A stretch of 11,228 nucleotides of DNA, taken from assembly GCA_900554385.1 (NCBI GenBank), contig USHE01000053.1, positions 1 through 11,228 of the forward strand, given 5' to 3'. Below are positions 1 through 5,894 of the stretch, one piece after another. The notes beneath the pieces were generated by a model. The model was not told the DNA's origin. It searched no databases and was given only the letters and a program-made list of their open reading frames with translations. The stretch comes from an uncultured bacterium (GTDB lineage Bacteria > Cyanobacteriota > Vampirovibrionia > Gastranaerophilales > Gastranaerophilaceae). Every line of letters starts with the position of its first letter. Position 1 is the first letter of the stretch. Made by a program: the position numbers and the translations under genes.

Positions 1-21
1 GGTAAAAGCGAATTTTTTCAT
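1..21 (-). CDS. Start of a leftward gene, prepilin-like N-terminus (5' fragment)
   Basis: Read on the minus strand, an ATG at 21-19 is followed by codons for MKKFAFT up to the window edge. A strong ribosome binding site (GAGGTGAG, complement of 25-32) lies just upstream, which is the main reason to believe in the gene. A short basic start followed by A-F-T matches the start of type IV prepilin-like (N-methylation) proteins, which commonly read K-K-x-A-F-T-L-x-E and are abundant in Melainabacteria. Only seven residues are visible, so the family is an inference. The gene is divergent from the AbrB-like gene, and its likely -10 box lies inside the palindrome at 35-53. Confidence 0.5.
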
Positions 22-34
22 ATTCTCACCTCAT

Positions 35-53
35 GTTATAACATTATTATAAC
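35..53. promoter_or_regulatory. Palindrome over the -10 box of the leftward gene (candidate operator)
   Basis: GTTATAA at 35-41 and TTATAAC at 47-53 form a perfect inverted repeat with a 5-base spacer. The first arm is also part of the self-complementary octamer GTTATAAC (35-42). On the minus strand the same bases contain TATAAT (complement of 46-51), a good -10 box about 25 bases before the leftward ATG. No convincing -35 was found. GTTATAACATT recurs at 81-91. A protein bound here would block the leftward promoter. The neighbouring AbrB-like protein is the obvious candidate, by inference. Confidence 0.45.
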
Positions 54-69
54 CCAATACATAAAAAAT

Positions 70-99
70 TTGTGATAATAGTTATAACATTGTTACAAT
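70..99 (+). promoter_or_regulatory. Likely promoter of the AbrB-like gene with a second operator copy
   Basis: TTGTGA (70-75) and TACAAT (94-99) are spaced 18 bases apart and resemble sigma-70 -35 and -10 boxes. The octamer GTTATAAC (81-88), part of the second GTTATAACATT copy (81-91), sits between them, where a repressor would interfere with RNA polymerase. A start near 106 would give a very short leader before the ATG at 118. The boxes are not perfect matches, so this is a moderate call. Confidence 0.4.
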
Positions 100-117
100 A
101 TTAAATATGAAAGATAT

Positions 118-273
118 ATGATACGAAAGATTATACAAATTGGAAATAGCTGGGGAGTTATAATACCGCTTCCTATTCTTGACTTGTTAAAAATTAATCC
201 TGTAATGGATAAACTGGAGTTTTCTGTCGAAAGAGACTGCATTATTGTCAAAAAACATAAAGCTGCAAAGTAA
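118..273 (+). CDS. Short SpoVT/AbrB (MazE-like) DNA-binding protein
   Basis: This 51-residue gene encodes a protein that is almost entirely one swapped-hairpin AbrB domain. Residues 3-15 read R-K-I-I-Q-I-G-N-S-W-G-V-I, followed by I-P and the L-D-L-L helix. It ends in a beta hairpin (K-L-E-F-S-V-E-R-D-C-I-I-V-K) and a basic tail. The G-N-S-x-G-V-x-I-P pattern is typical of MazE-type antitoxins and small AbrB regulators, which bind DNA as dimers. No MazF, PIN or other recognisable toxin lies next to it, so it may be a stand-alone regulator or orphan antitoxin. The ribosome binding site is weak. A four-codon reading frame (MKDI, 107-121) overlaps its start as ATGA, which might couple translation. 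Likely targets are the GTTATAACATT copies just upstream. Confidence 0.8.
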   Translation: MIRKIIQIGNSWGVIIPLPILDLLKINPVMDKLEFSVERDCIIVKKHKAAK

Positions 274-289
274 ACTTTTATTATTTTTC

Positions 290-330
290 ACAAATTTAAG
301 CAAAAAATATTTTTTACGAACTTAAATTGT
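290..330. repeat. Nested AT-rich inverted repeat between two genes
   Basis: ACAAATTTAAG (290-300) is complementary to CTTAAATTGT (321-330), allowing one bulged A. The perfect core is 8 bp (293-300 with 321-328). Inside lies a second perfect palindrome, AAAAAATATTTTTT (302-315). It has almost no G or C in the stem, so it is a poor transcription terminator. It lies just before the ribosome binding site of the next gene. A protein-binding site or a weak terminator for the AbrB-like gene are both possible. Confidence 0.4.
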
Positions 331-356
331 AGTGAAAATATATAAAAGGAGAAAAA

Positions 357-785
357 ATGCAGATTACCCCGATACAAAACAGGTCTACACAAAATTTTCA
401 GGCAAACAAGATTTTCAAATTTCCAACAAAAGAAGTTCTTGAATGTTCAACCGGAATATTTAGTAAAGAAACATTAGATAAACCCTCAGGAGTTTTTAAA
501 ATTTTTAAGGAACTTTACAACCTTAAGTCCAAGGATTTAAAAGATTTGCAGAAAATTCCACTAGGATTTCATCTTTATGCAATGTCTTCCGGAGCAATTA
601 TCAAAGCAAACAACCCCCAAATTGCAAAATATTCCAATGCGATTGAAAGATTACCCCAAAACATACAAAATGAACAAATAAACAAAATTACTCACAACCT
701 TGGCAGTCAAATAAAAAAAACAAAAGATGATAAAATAAAATCCTACAGTGTCGTTAACGGGAAATTAAATACTTCAAAAAAATAA
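357..785 (+). CDS. Protein of unknown function with 'ITPIQN...FQA' N-terminus
   Basis: This is a 142-residue, basic, soluble-looking protein with no recognisable domain, membrane segment or cleavable signal peptide. The start is well supported: AAGGAG (346-351) lies five bases before the ATG. The N-terminus (M-Q-I-T-P-I-Q-N, then Q-N-F-Q-A) resembles a short opening shared by many otherwise unrelated proteins in gut Melainabacteria. That resemblance is recalled, not searched. The rest is rich in Lys, Asn and Ile, with likely helices around residues 60-75 and 85-105 and a polar Lys-rich tail. It is not a known toxin partner for the AbrB-like gene upstream. Function unknown. It ends at the hairpin terminator at 789-815. 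Confidence 0.7.
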   Translation: MQITPIQNRSTQNFQANKIFKFPTKEVLECSTGIFSKETLDKPSGVFKIFKELYNLKSKDLKDLQKIPLGFHLYAMSSGAIIKANNPQIAKYSNAIERLPQNIQNEQINKITHNLGSQIKKTKDDKIKSYSVVNGKLNTSKK

Positions 786-788
786 AAA

Positions 789-815
789 AAAGACCGCCTA
801 TAAAAGACGGTCTTT
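789..815 (-). terminator. Hairpin terminator of the birA-oad operon, probably bidirectional
   Basis: AAAGACCG (789-796) pairs with CGGTCTTT (808-815) around an 11-base loop. On the minus strand the stem is followed by a long run of T (the A-run at 781-791 read in reverse), which makes a good Rho-independent terminator 15 bases past the oadB stop. On the plus strand the tail is T-rich but short (TCTTTCTATT), so it may also end the transcript of the 357-785 gene, less efficiently. Confidence 0.85.
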
Positions 816-830
816 CTATTAAAACGAAAA

Positions 831-2006
831 TTAGTGACACAAAGCAAGCAAAATACCTGCTGCGACACCGGAACCGATAACACCTGCAACATTTGGTCCC
901 ATAGCGTGCATTAACAAGAAGTTTTGCGGATTTTCTTCCAAACCAACTTTGTTAGCAACACGAGCTGCCATAGGAACAGCAGACACACCGGCTGCACCAA
1001 TCAACGGATTTATTTTTTCTTTTGAGAACAAGTTCATAATTTTTGCGAAAATTACCCCTGCACCTGTTGCAAAGCTGAATGCAAGAATACCCAAAATCAA
1101 AATAAATAGAGTTTGAGTTGTCAAAAACTGATCAGCTGATAATTTTGAACCTACTGAAAGTCCAAGGAAAATAGTGACAATGTTAATTAAAGCATTCTGC
1201 ATAGTATCAGAAAGTCTTTCAACAACACCGCACTCCTTACACAAGTTACCGAAAGTTAAAGCTCCGATAAGCGGACAAGCGTCAGGCAGAAGAATTATAC
1301 AAAGCCCTAAAACAACGAGCGGGAACACGATTTTTTCACGTTTAGTAACTTCTCTCAATTGTTTCATTTCAATTTTGCGTTCTTCAGCAGTAGTCAAAGC
1401 TTTCATAATAGGTGGCTGAATAACAGGAACTAACGCCATATAAGAATATGCGGCAACTGCAATTGCACCTAACAATTCAGGGGCAAGCTTTGATGTAACG
1501 TAAATTGAAGTAGGACCGTCAGCACCACCGATAATACCGATTGCACCGGACTGCGGCAGCGTAAACCCAAAACAGCAAAGTGCAAGCAATAATGCACCGA
1601 ATATACCGAATTGAGCGGCACCGCCTAATAATGCAGTCTTAGGATTTGCAATTAACGGACCGAAGTCTGTCATAGCACCAACACCCATAAATATTATTAG
1701 CGGGAACAACCCCTGGTGAATACCTGCTTCGTATATAATCCCCAAGAACCCGTGAGGACCTGCAATATCCGCAACAGGAATGTTTGACAACAAACCTCCA
1801 AATGCAATTGGAACAAGCAAAAGCGGTTCAAATTGTTTTTTTATACCTAACCACAAGAGGAAACAACAAACAACCAACATAATCGGAGAACCGAATTGAT
1901 GCAGGAATTGTTCAAATCCGCTTGTGATAGAAGGATCTACCGGCTGTACAAAGTTTGCAATACCGGTTGATTGCCATAATTTTATTAAACTGTCTGTAAT
2001 ATTCAT
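831..2006 (-). CDS. oadB: Oxaloacetate decarboxylase beta subunit, Na+-translocating membrane component
   Basis: This is the integral membrane subunit (391 aa) of the biotin-dependent decarboxylase sodium pumps (OadB/MmdB/GcdB). It decarboxylates carboxybiotin carried by the alpha subunit and couples this to Na+ export. Family signatures are clear. G-A-M-T-D-F-G-P-L is at 110-118, and G-G-A-D-G-P-T-S-I at 160-168 with the acidic residue D163 expected to take part in Na+ handling. P-V-I-Q-P-P-I is at 194-200, N-P-L-I-G-A-A-G-V-S-A-V-P at 333-345 and M-H-A-M-G-P-N-V at 366-373. About ten hydrophobic segments are visible. It is the last gene of the operon, with AAAGGAT before the ATG and a terminator 15 bases after the stop. 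The sequence alone does not separate OadB from the methylmalonyl-CoA or glutaconyl-CoA homologues. The oadA neighbour decides for oxaloacetate. Confidence 0.95.
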   Translation of the reverse strand: MNITDSLIKLWQSTGIANFVQPVDPSITSGFEQFLHQFGSPIMLVVCCFLLWLGIKKQFEPLLLVPIAFGGLLSNIPVADIAGPHGFLGIIYEAGIHQGLFPLIIFMGVGAMTDFGPLIANPKTALLGGAAQFGIFGALLLALCCFGFTLPQSGAIGIIGGADGPTSIYVTSKLAPELLGAIAVAAYSYMALVPVIQPPIMKALTTAEERKIEMKQLREVTKREKIVFPLVVLGLCIILLPDACPLIGALTFGNLCKECGVVERLSDTMQNALINIVTIFLGLSVGSKLSADQFLTTQTLFILILGILAFSFATGAGVIFAKIMNLFSKEKINPLIGAAGVSAVPMAARVANKVGLEENPQNFLLMHAMGPNVAGVIGSGVAAGILLALCH

Positions 2007-2034
2007 TTTTCTATCCTTTACAAATTATGATTAA

Positions 2035-3822
2035 CTAACCGATAGTAACCAAAACGTCACCGGTCTTAACTTTACTTCCGACTTCAATATCAACTGATTG
2101 AACAGTACCTGAAACAGGAGATTTAATTTCAGTTTCCATTTTCATTGCTTCAACCACGGCAATTACATCACCTTCAGCAATAGAATCACCGTTTGAAACA
2201 AGAACTTTTAGGACATTACCAGGCAAAGCAGCCTTGATAGGAGTGCCTTCTCCGCCTGCTGATTGTGTGCTTGCTTCAATACCTTCTTTAACATCAATAT
2301 CGTAAAGTTTTCCGTTAACAGTTGCTTTTTTACCTTCAATAGCAACAGCATATTTTTTACCGTTGACAGAAACTGTGTAACCGTTTGAAGAATCTGTTTT
2401 AGGTTCTGTAGCACCTTTTTCGCATTTTCTTACACCGATAGTAGCTTTGCCTTCAAGGAACAAAATACCTTTTTCTTTACAAGCCGCAGAAATAAAGATA
2501 TTTTCATCATTAACAGGCAACCCTGCATCTTCAAGACGTTTTGTCGCAGCTTTAATACCTTTAGACTCATCTTTATCATTCAAATCAACAACAAGTTCTG
2601 TTGTAGGCTGTAAGTTCAATTGTTCTGAAGCAATTTTAACTACATCAGCATCAGGTTCACAAGGAGTTTTACCGAAGTATCCGAGAACCATTTTGCCATA
2701 GCCTTCTGCAATTTTCTTCCAAGGTCCGAACATAACGTTATTAAATGCCTGCTGGAAGTAGAATTGAGAAACAGGAGTTACAGAAGTACCGAAACCGCCT
2801 TTCATAACAACTTCTTTCATAGCTGCAACAACTTCAGGGAATTTATCCATCAAATTGTTATCACGAAGCATTTGTGTATTTGCAGTTAATGCACCACCCG
2901 GAAGCGGAGATTGAATAATCATAGGGTTTACGGATAATGCTTCAGGTGGCAAGAAGTAATCTTTCATACATTCTTTGAAAATTTCTTCTGTTTCAAGAAT
3001 TTTTTCAACATCAATACCCAAATCATAATCAGTACCTTTAACAGCATGCCACATAGAAACGATATCAGGCTGAGCAGTTCCGCCGGAAACCGGTTTCATA
3101 GAAAGGTCGATACCGTCAGCACCGCCGTCAAGAGCAGCAAGATAAGCAGCAAGACCCGTACCGGCAGTTTCGTGAGAGTGGAATCTGATATGAGCATCTG
3201 CACCAAGAATTTCTCTTGTGCGTTTAAGAGTTTCATAAACTTTTCTAGGATTAGAAGTACCTGACGCATCTTTAAATGCAAGGCTGTCAAACGGAATACC
3301 GGCATCAAGAATGCTTCTCAAAACTTTTTCATATAAAGCAACGTCATGAGCGCCTTCACAACCTATAGGAAGTTCCATCATAGTAATAGTAACTTCATGT
3401 TTCAATCCGTTATCTCTAATACATTGACCAGAGTAAATCAAGTTATTGACATCGTTCAATGCATCAAAGTTTCTAACAGTAGTAACGCCGTGTTTTTTGA
3501 ACATTTTAGCGTGAAGGTTGATAATATCTCTTGGCTGAGAATCCAAACCAACAACGTTTACGCCTCTTGCGAGTGACTGCAAGTTGATATCAGGACCAAC
3601 AGCAGCTCTGATTTTATCCATAGTTTCAAACGCATTTTCGTTGCAATAGAAAATAGGTGATTGAAATCTCGCGCCGCCTGCAACTTCAAAGTGCTTAATA
3701 CCAGCATTAACAGCAGATTGCAAAGCAGGAATAAAGTCAACAACAAATACTCTTGCCCCGTAAACTGATTGGAAACCATCTCTGAATGAGGTATCCATAA
3801 CTTTAATAAGTTTTTTTCCCAT
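2035..3822 (-). CDS. oadA: Oxaloacetate decarboxylase alpha subunit / pyruvate carboxylase subunit B type
   Basis: This 595-residue protein transfers the carboxyl group of oxaloacetate to its own biotin, releasing pyruvate. Its length matches OadA. An N-terminal TIM-barrel carboxyltransferase has the metal site: D10 in D-T-S-F-R-D-G-F-Q-S, the likely carboxylated lysine K184 in F-K-D-A-S-G, and H215/H217 in H-S-H-E-T-A-G. The catalytic threonine is probably T249 in G-G-T-A-Q-P-D. A conserved middle domain follows. A linker near 510-530 leads to a C-terminal biotinyl domain with E-A-M-K-M, biotin lysine K561. The R-D-G-F-Q-S motif has Phe where most OadA/Pyc have His, as recalled for pyruvate carboxylase subunit B of Helicobacter and Campylobacter. 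OadB and OadG beside it argue for the sodium pump. Dual use with a biotin carboxylase subunit encoded elsewhere cannot be excluded. Confidence 0.93.
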   Translation of the reverse strand: MGKKLIKVMDTSFRDGFQSVYGARVFVVDFIPALQSAVNAGIKHFEVAGGARFQSPIFYCNENAFETMDKIRAAVGPDINLQSLARGVNVVGLDSQPRDIINLHAKMFKKHGVTTVRNFDALNDVNNLIYSGQCIRDNGLKHEVTITMMELPIGCEGAHDVALYEKVLRSILDAGIPFDSLAFKDASGTSNPRKVYETLKRTREILGADAHIRFHSHETAGTGLAAYLAALDGGADGIDLSMKPVSGGTAQPDIVSMWHAVKGTDYDLGIDVEKILETEEIFKECMKDYFLPPEALSVNPMIIQSPLPGGALTANTQMLRDNNLMDKFPEVVAAMKEVVMKGGFGTSVTPVSQFYFQQAFNNVMFGPWKKIAEGYGKMVLGYFGKTPCEPDADVVKIASEQLNLQPTTELVVDLNDKDESKGIKAATKRLEDAGLPVNDENIFISAACKEKGILFLEGKATIGVRKCEKGATEPKTDSSNGYTVSVNGKKYAVAIEGKKATVNGKLYDIDVKEGIEASTQSAGGEGTPIKAALPGNVLKVLVSNGDSIAEGDVIAVVEAMKMETEIKSPVSGTVQSVDIEVGSKVKTGDVLVTIG

Positions 3823-3854
3823 AATTTATATCCTTTCGTAACTAATTTGTTTCC

Positions 3855-4100
3855 TTATCCCTGAGCCTTTGCTACTGCAATTGCAATGGCAATAGCTTCA
3901 TCTTCGGCAACATTTTTCCTTGCGCCTTTTTTCTCAACAACTTCAACAGCCTCCGGAAAAAGTTTGTTAAGCCACTGAACGACTAATGACATTCCGTTCA
4001 TAGCAAATACCATGACACACAGGAAGCCAAATACTACGCCCATACCAATTCCAAGAAGAACCAGTCCTTCTTCTAAATGTAGAGTAAATAGTTCCATCAT
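3855..4100 (-). CDS. oadG: Oxaloacetate decarboxylase gamma subunit
   Basis: This is an 81-residue small membrane subunit that holds the alpha and beta subunits together. Residues 12-34 form one transmembrane helix with the family pattern G-I-G-M-G-V-V-F-G-F-L. A charged stretch follows, ending in an Ala/Ile-rich helix (A-I-A-I-A-I-A-V-A-K-A) typical of OadG C-termini, the part that contacts alpha. The start ATG overlaps the birA stop in ATGA, and AGGAG lies just upstream inside birA, which suggests translational coupling. A second in-frame ATG follows at once (M-M-E), so the true start could be one codon later. The C-terminus has no histidine, unlike the zinc-binding tail known for the Klebsiella protein. 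Confidence 0.88.
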   Translation of the reverse strand: MMELFTLHLEEGLVLLGIGMGVVFGFLCVMVFAMNGMSLVVQWLNKLFPEAVEVVEKKGARKNVAEDEAIAIAIAVAKAQG

Positions 4101-4816
4101 AATATATCTCCTATTGTAAGTACGAAATCTTTATTATTTTCAGAAAGCACGAGTTCACCTTTATCAGTAATTGATTTTGCAATACCCTGCTTTTCTTTGT
4201 CAAAAACTTTTACACATATTTCTTTATCCAAGAAACATGCTCTTTTAAGGTAATCAGTTTTAATCATTTCAAACCCTGATTTTAAAAATTCATCATATTC
4301 AGAGAAAAATGCCTTGCATAAACTTTCTCTAAAATTATCTAAATCAATGGTTTTACCTAACTCGATATTCAATGCAGTAACTTCTTTGTCAGTAATTTTT
4401 TTTACAGAATCAGCATCCGCACGTAAATTTACACCTACTCCAAGAATTAAACCTTTAAATTTACATCCCTGCATGACAGTTTCCGATAGAATACCTGCTA
4501 TTTTTTTACCATCAATTAATACATCATTCGGCCACTTAATTTGCGGCTTAAGCCCGTATTCTTCCAGAATTTTACAAAGCTGAACGGACAAATACTGGGT
4601 TAGATTTGAAAAAACTTCATCAAAAGAATTGGAAGGTTTTAGTACAAAGGACATGAAAAGATTACCTTCGCCTAAATCTACCCAGCTGCGCTGCAAACGC
4701 CCGCGACCGCATGTCTGCCTTAGGGCATGAACAATAGTTTTGTCAGCAAGCTCTGCAAGATGTTCTTTGCCGTACAAGTTTGTAGATTCGACTGTTTCAA
4801 GCCTTATCGTGTCCAT
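4097..4816 (-). CDS. birA: Biotin-protein ligase, single-domain (no DNA-binding domain)
   Basis: The enzyme makes biotinyl-AMP and attaches biotin to the lysine of biotinyl domains. Here the natural substrate is the downstream alpha subunit. With the start chosen it has 239 residues: E-S-T-N near 10-13, the biotinyl-AMP loop G-R-G-R-L-Q-R-S-W at 37-45, K-W-P-N-D-V-L-I at 94-101, G-K-K-I-A-G with the catalytic-type lysine near 105, and G-V-G-V-N-L at 126-131. There is a C-terminal cap domain. No N-terminal helix-turn-helix exists, so it should not act as the biotin repressor. The start at 4816 is preferred over an in-frame ATG at 4831 because AGAAGGGGAG (4819-4828) lies directly before it, while nothing suitable precedes 4831 and the predicted transcript begins about there. 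It is the first gene of the operon and overlaps oadG by 4 bases. Confidence 0.93.
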   Translation of the reverse strand: MDTIRLETVESTNLYGKEHLAELADKTIVHALRQTCGRGRLQRSWVDLGEGNLFMSFVLKPSNSFDEVFSNLTQYLSVQLCKILEEYGLKPQIKWPNDVLIDGKKIAGILSETVMQGCKFKGLILGVGVNLRADADSVKKITDKEVTALNIELGKTIDLDNFRESLCKAFFSEYDEFLKSGFEMIKTDYLKRACFLDKEICVKVFDKEKQGIAKSITDKGELVLSENNKDFVLTIGDIL

Positions 4817-4837
4817 TACTCCCCTTCTCATGAAAAT

Positions 4838-4866
4838 TTTATATATAATAATATTACTTCAAACAA
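4838..4866 (-). promoter_or_regulatory. Likely promoter of the birA-oadGAB operon
   Basis: On the minus strand TTGTTT (complement of 4861-4866) and TATAAA (complement of 4838-4843) are separated by 17 bases, a sigma-70-like pair. Transcription would begin near 4831, leaving about 15 bases of leader that hold the birA ribosome binding site. The surrounding DNA is so AT-rich that chance matches are easy. Confidence 0.4.
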
Positions 4867-4888
4867 AAAAAAATTGCGATTTTTTTTT
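4865..4888. repeat. A-tract/T-tract palindrome between divergent promoters
   Basis: Nine A (4865-4873), then TTGCGA, then ten T (4880-4889) form a near-perfect inverted repeat with a 10-bp A/T stem and a 4-base TGCG centre. It lies between birA and atpB, and its centre overlaps the proposed -35 box of the atp promoter. Long A-tracts bend DNA and can act as UP elements, so it may raise transcription of both operons. This role is inferred. Confidence 0.5.
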
Positions 4889-4901
4889 TACGAGTTAGAA
4901 T
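4874..4901 (+). promoter_or_regulatory. Likely promoter of the ATP synthase operon
   Basis: TTGCGA (4874-4879) and TAGAAT (4896-4901), 16 bases apart, fit a sigma-70 promoter. Transcription would start near 4908, just before the ribosome binding site GAGGGG (4912-4917) and the atpB ATG at 4926. The leader is too short for a riboswitch. Confidence 0.5.
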
Positions 4902-4925
4902 AAAAAAAGAAGAGGGGTAATTTGC

Positions 4926-5624
4926 ATGAGTCAAACCGGACACTGGATATATAATACGGTAATTGCAGGACACCAGATGAGTTTCAACCTTGACACCATA
5001 TTTACAATGTGGTTTGCAATGGGTGTTATTATAGTTTTTGCACTTATTTCAACACGTAAGCTTTCCCTTGTCCCAAGCAGGCTTCAGGCAGTTTGTGAAA
5101 GTGTCATGCAATTTTTCTGGGGAACTCTTGATACAATGATTCCAAACAAAAATAAACAGCATGTTCCTCTAGTTGCATCATTATTTTTATTCATTTTAAT
5201 TGCAAATCTTATGGGACAGCTCCCACTAAGGATAATACATCTCAAAACTGGAGAACTTGCTTCGCCGACAAATGACTTAAACCTCACTGCAGCAATGGCT
5301 GTAATTGTTCTTTTGTATTATTTATTTATGGGATTTAAGACAAAAGGATTAAGATATTTGTTGCATGAATTTAGTTTTACCGGAATAATTATGGCACTGG
5401 TAGAAATTCTGGAAATGGTGACAAGACCGTTAAGCTTAGCGATACGTCTTTTTGCGAACATTTTTGCCGGCGAAATTTTGGTATCTGTAGCACTCGGACT
5501 TTCAGCTTATCTTTTACCGCTGCCGGTCATGCTTTTTGAAATTTTGGTTGCTTTCATTCAGGCAACCGTATTTATGATGCTGACGATTGCGTATATATCA
5601 TCAGCGACTGGAGAAGAACACTAA
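4926..5624 (+). CDS. atpB: F-type ATP synthase subunit a
   Basis: Subunit a (232 aa) is the stator half of the proton channel in the membrane Fo part. It has five or six hydrophobic segments. The essential arginine is R174 in R-P-L-S-L-A-I-R-L-F-A-N (167-178), followed by A-G-E. The last helix holds Q212 in I-Q-A-T-V-F. P-T-N-D-L-N-L-T-A at 114-122 is another family block. It is the first gene of the cluster, named atpI in the cyanobacterial and plastid scheme. No small atpI/atp1 accessory gene precedes it. Instead birA is divergent. The ribosome binding site GAGGGG lies 8 bases before the ATG. Confidence 0.96.
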   Translation: MSQTGHWIYNTVIAGHQMSFNLDTIFTMWFAMGVIIVFALISTRKLSLVPSRLQAVCESVMQFFWGTLDTMIPNKNKQHVPLVASLFLFILIANLMGQLPLRIIHLKTGELASPTNDLNLTAAMAVIVLLYYLFMGFKTKGLRYLLHEFSFTGIIMALVEILEMVTRPLSLAIRLFANIFAGEILVSVALGLSAYLLPLPVMLFEILVAFIQATVFMMLTIAYISSATGEEH

Positions 5625-5651
5625 ATAATTTAATAAAATAAGGAGAGAAAA

Positions 5652-5894
5652 ATGATTGACACAAACACAACTATGGAACTCGCAAAACTTGGCGGCGGTA
5701 TAGCAATCGGTTTTGGTGCTATCGGAGCTGGTTTAGGTATTGGTTTTGCAACTAAAGGCTTGATGGACGCAATTTCAAGACAACCGGAAATCGCAGGTAA
5801 AGCATTCGGATTCTTCCTTTTGGGTGCAGCTTTATCAGAAGCTTGTGCGCTTTATGCATTTGTTGTTGCCGCTAAATTAATAGGACTTATGTAA
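5652..5894 (+). CDS. atpE: F-type ATP synthase subunit c, H+-type
   Basis: Subunit c (80 aa) forms the rotating ring in the membrane. It is a hairpin of two helices joined by the polar loop R43-Q44-P45-E46. The inner helix has the G-A-G-L-G-I-G packing pattern (25-31). The ion-binding carboxylate is E63 in L-S-E-A-C-A-L-Y. In Na+-type rings a Gln occupies the position of I30, and Ser/Thr follow the Glu. Here these are Ile, Ala and Cys, so the ring should carry protons. AGGAGAG (5641-5647) gives it a stronger ribosome binding site than most of its neighbours, which fits the many copies needed per complex. Its stop overlaps the next start in TAATG. Confidence 0.96.
   Translation: MIDTNTTMELAKLGGGIAIGFGAIGAGLGIGFATKGLMDAISRQPEIAGKAFGFFLLGAALSEACALYAFVVAAKLIGLM

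Noticed and set aside
302..315. AAAAAATATTTTTT as a Rho-independent terminator of the AbrB-like gene
   Set aside because: The stem has no G or C and there would be no loop, so it is unlikely to end transcription by itself.
1174..1419. 81-residue plus-strand frame inside oadB
   Set aside because: It is a shadow of oadB with no family resemblance. The opposite strand has unmistakable OadB motifs.
4829..4831. ATG at 4831 as the birA start
   Set aside because: It lacks a ribosome binding site and lies at the predicted transcript start. The next in-frame ATG at 4816 follows a strong AGAAGGGGAG, which the longer reading would use as coding sequence.
4832..4925. Riboswitch or biotin operator upstream of birA or atpB
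   Set aside because: The leaders are about 15-20 bases, BirA has no DNA-binding domain, and no biotin-operator-like palindrome was seen. The only symmetry is the A/T-tract repeat.
5652..5894. Na+-type ATP synthase c subunit
   Set aside because: The neighbouring sodium pump made this attractive, but the Gln and Ser/Thr ligands of Na+-type rings are absent (I30, A64, C65).
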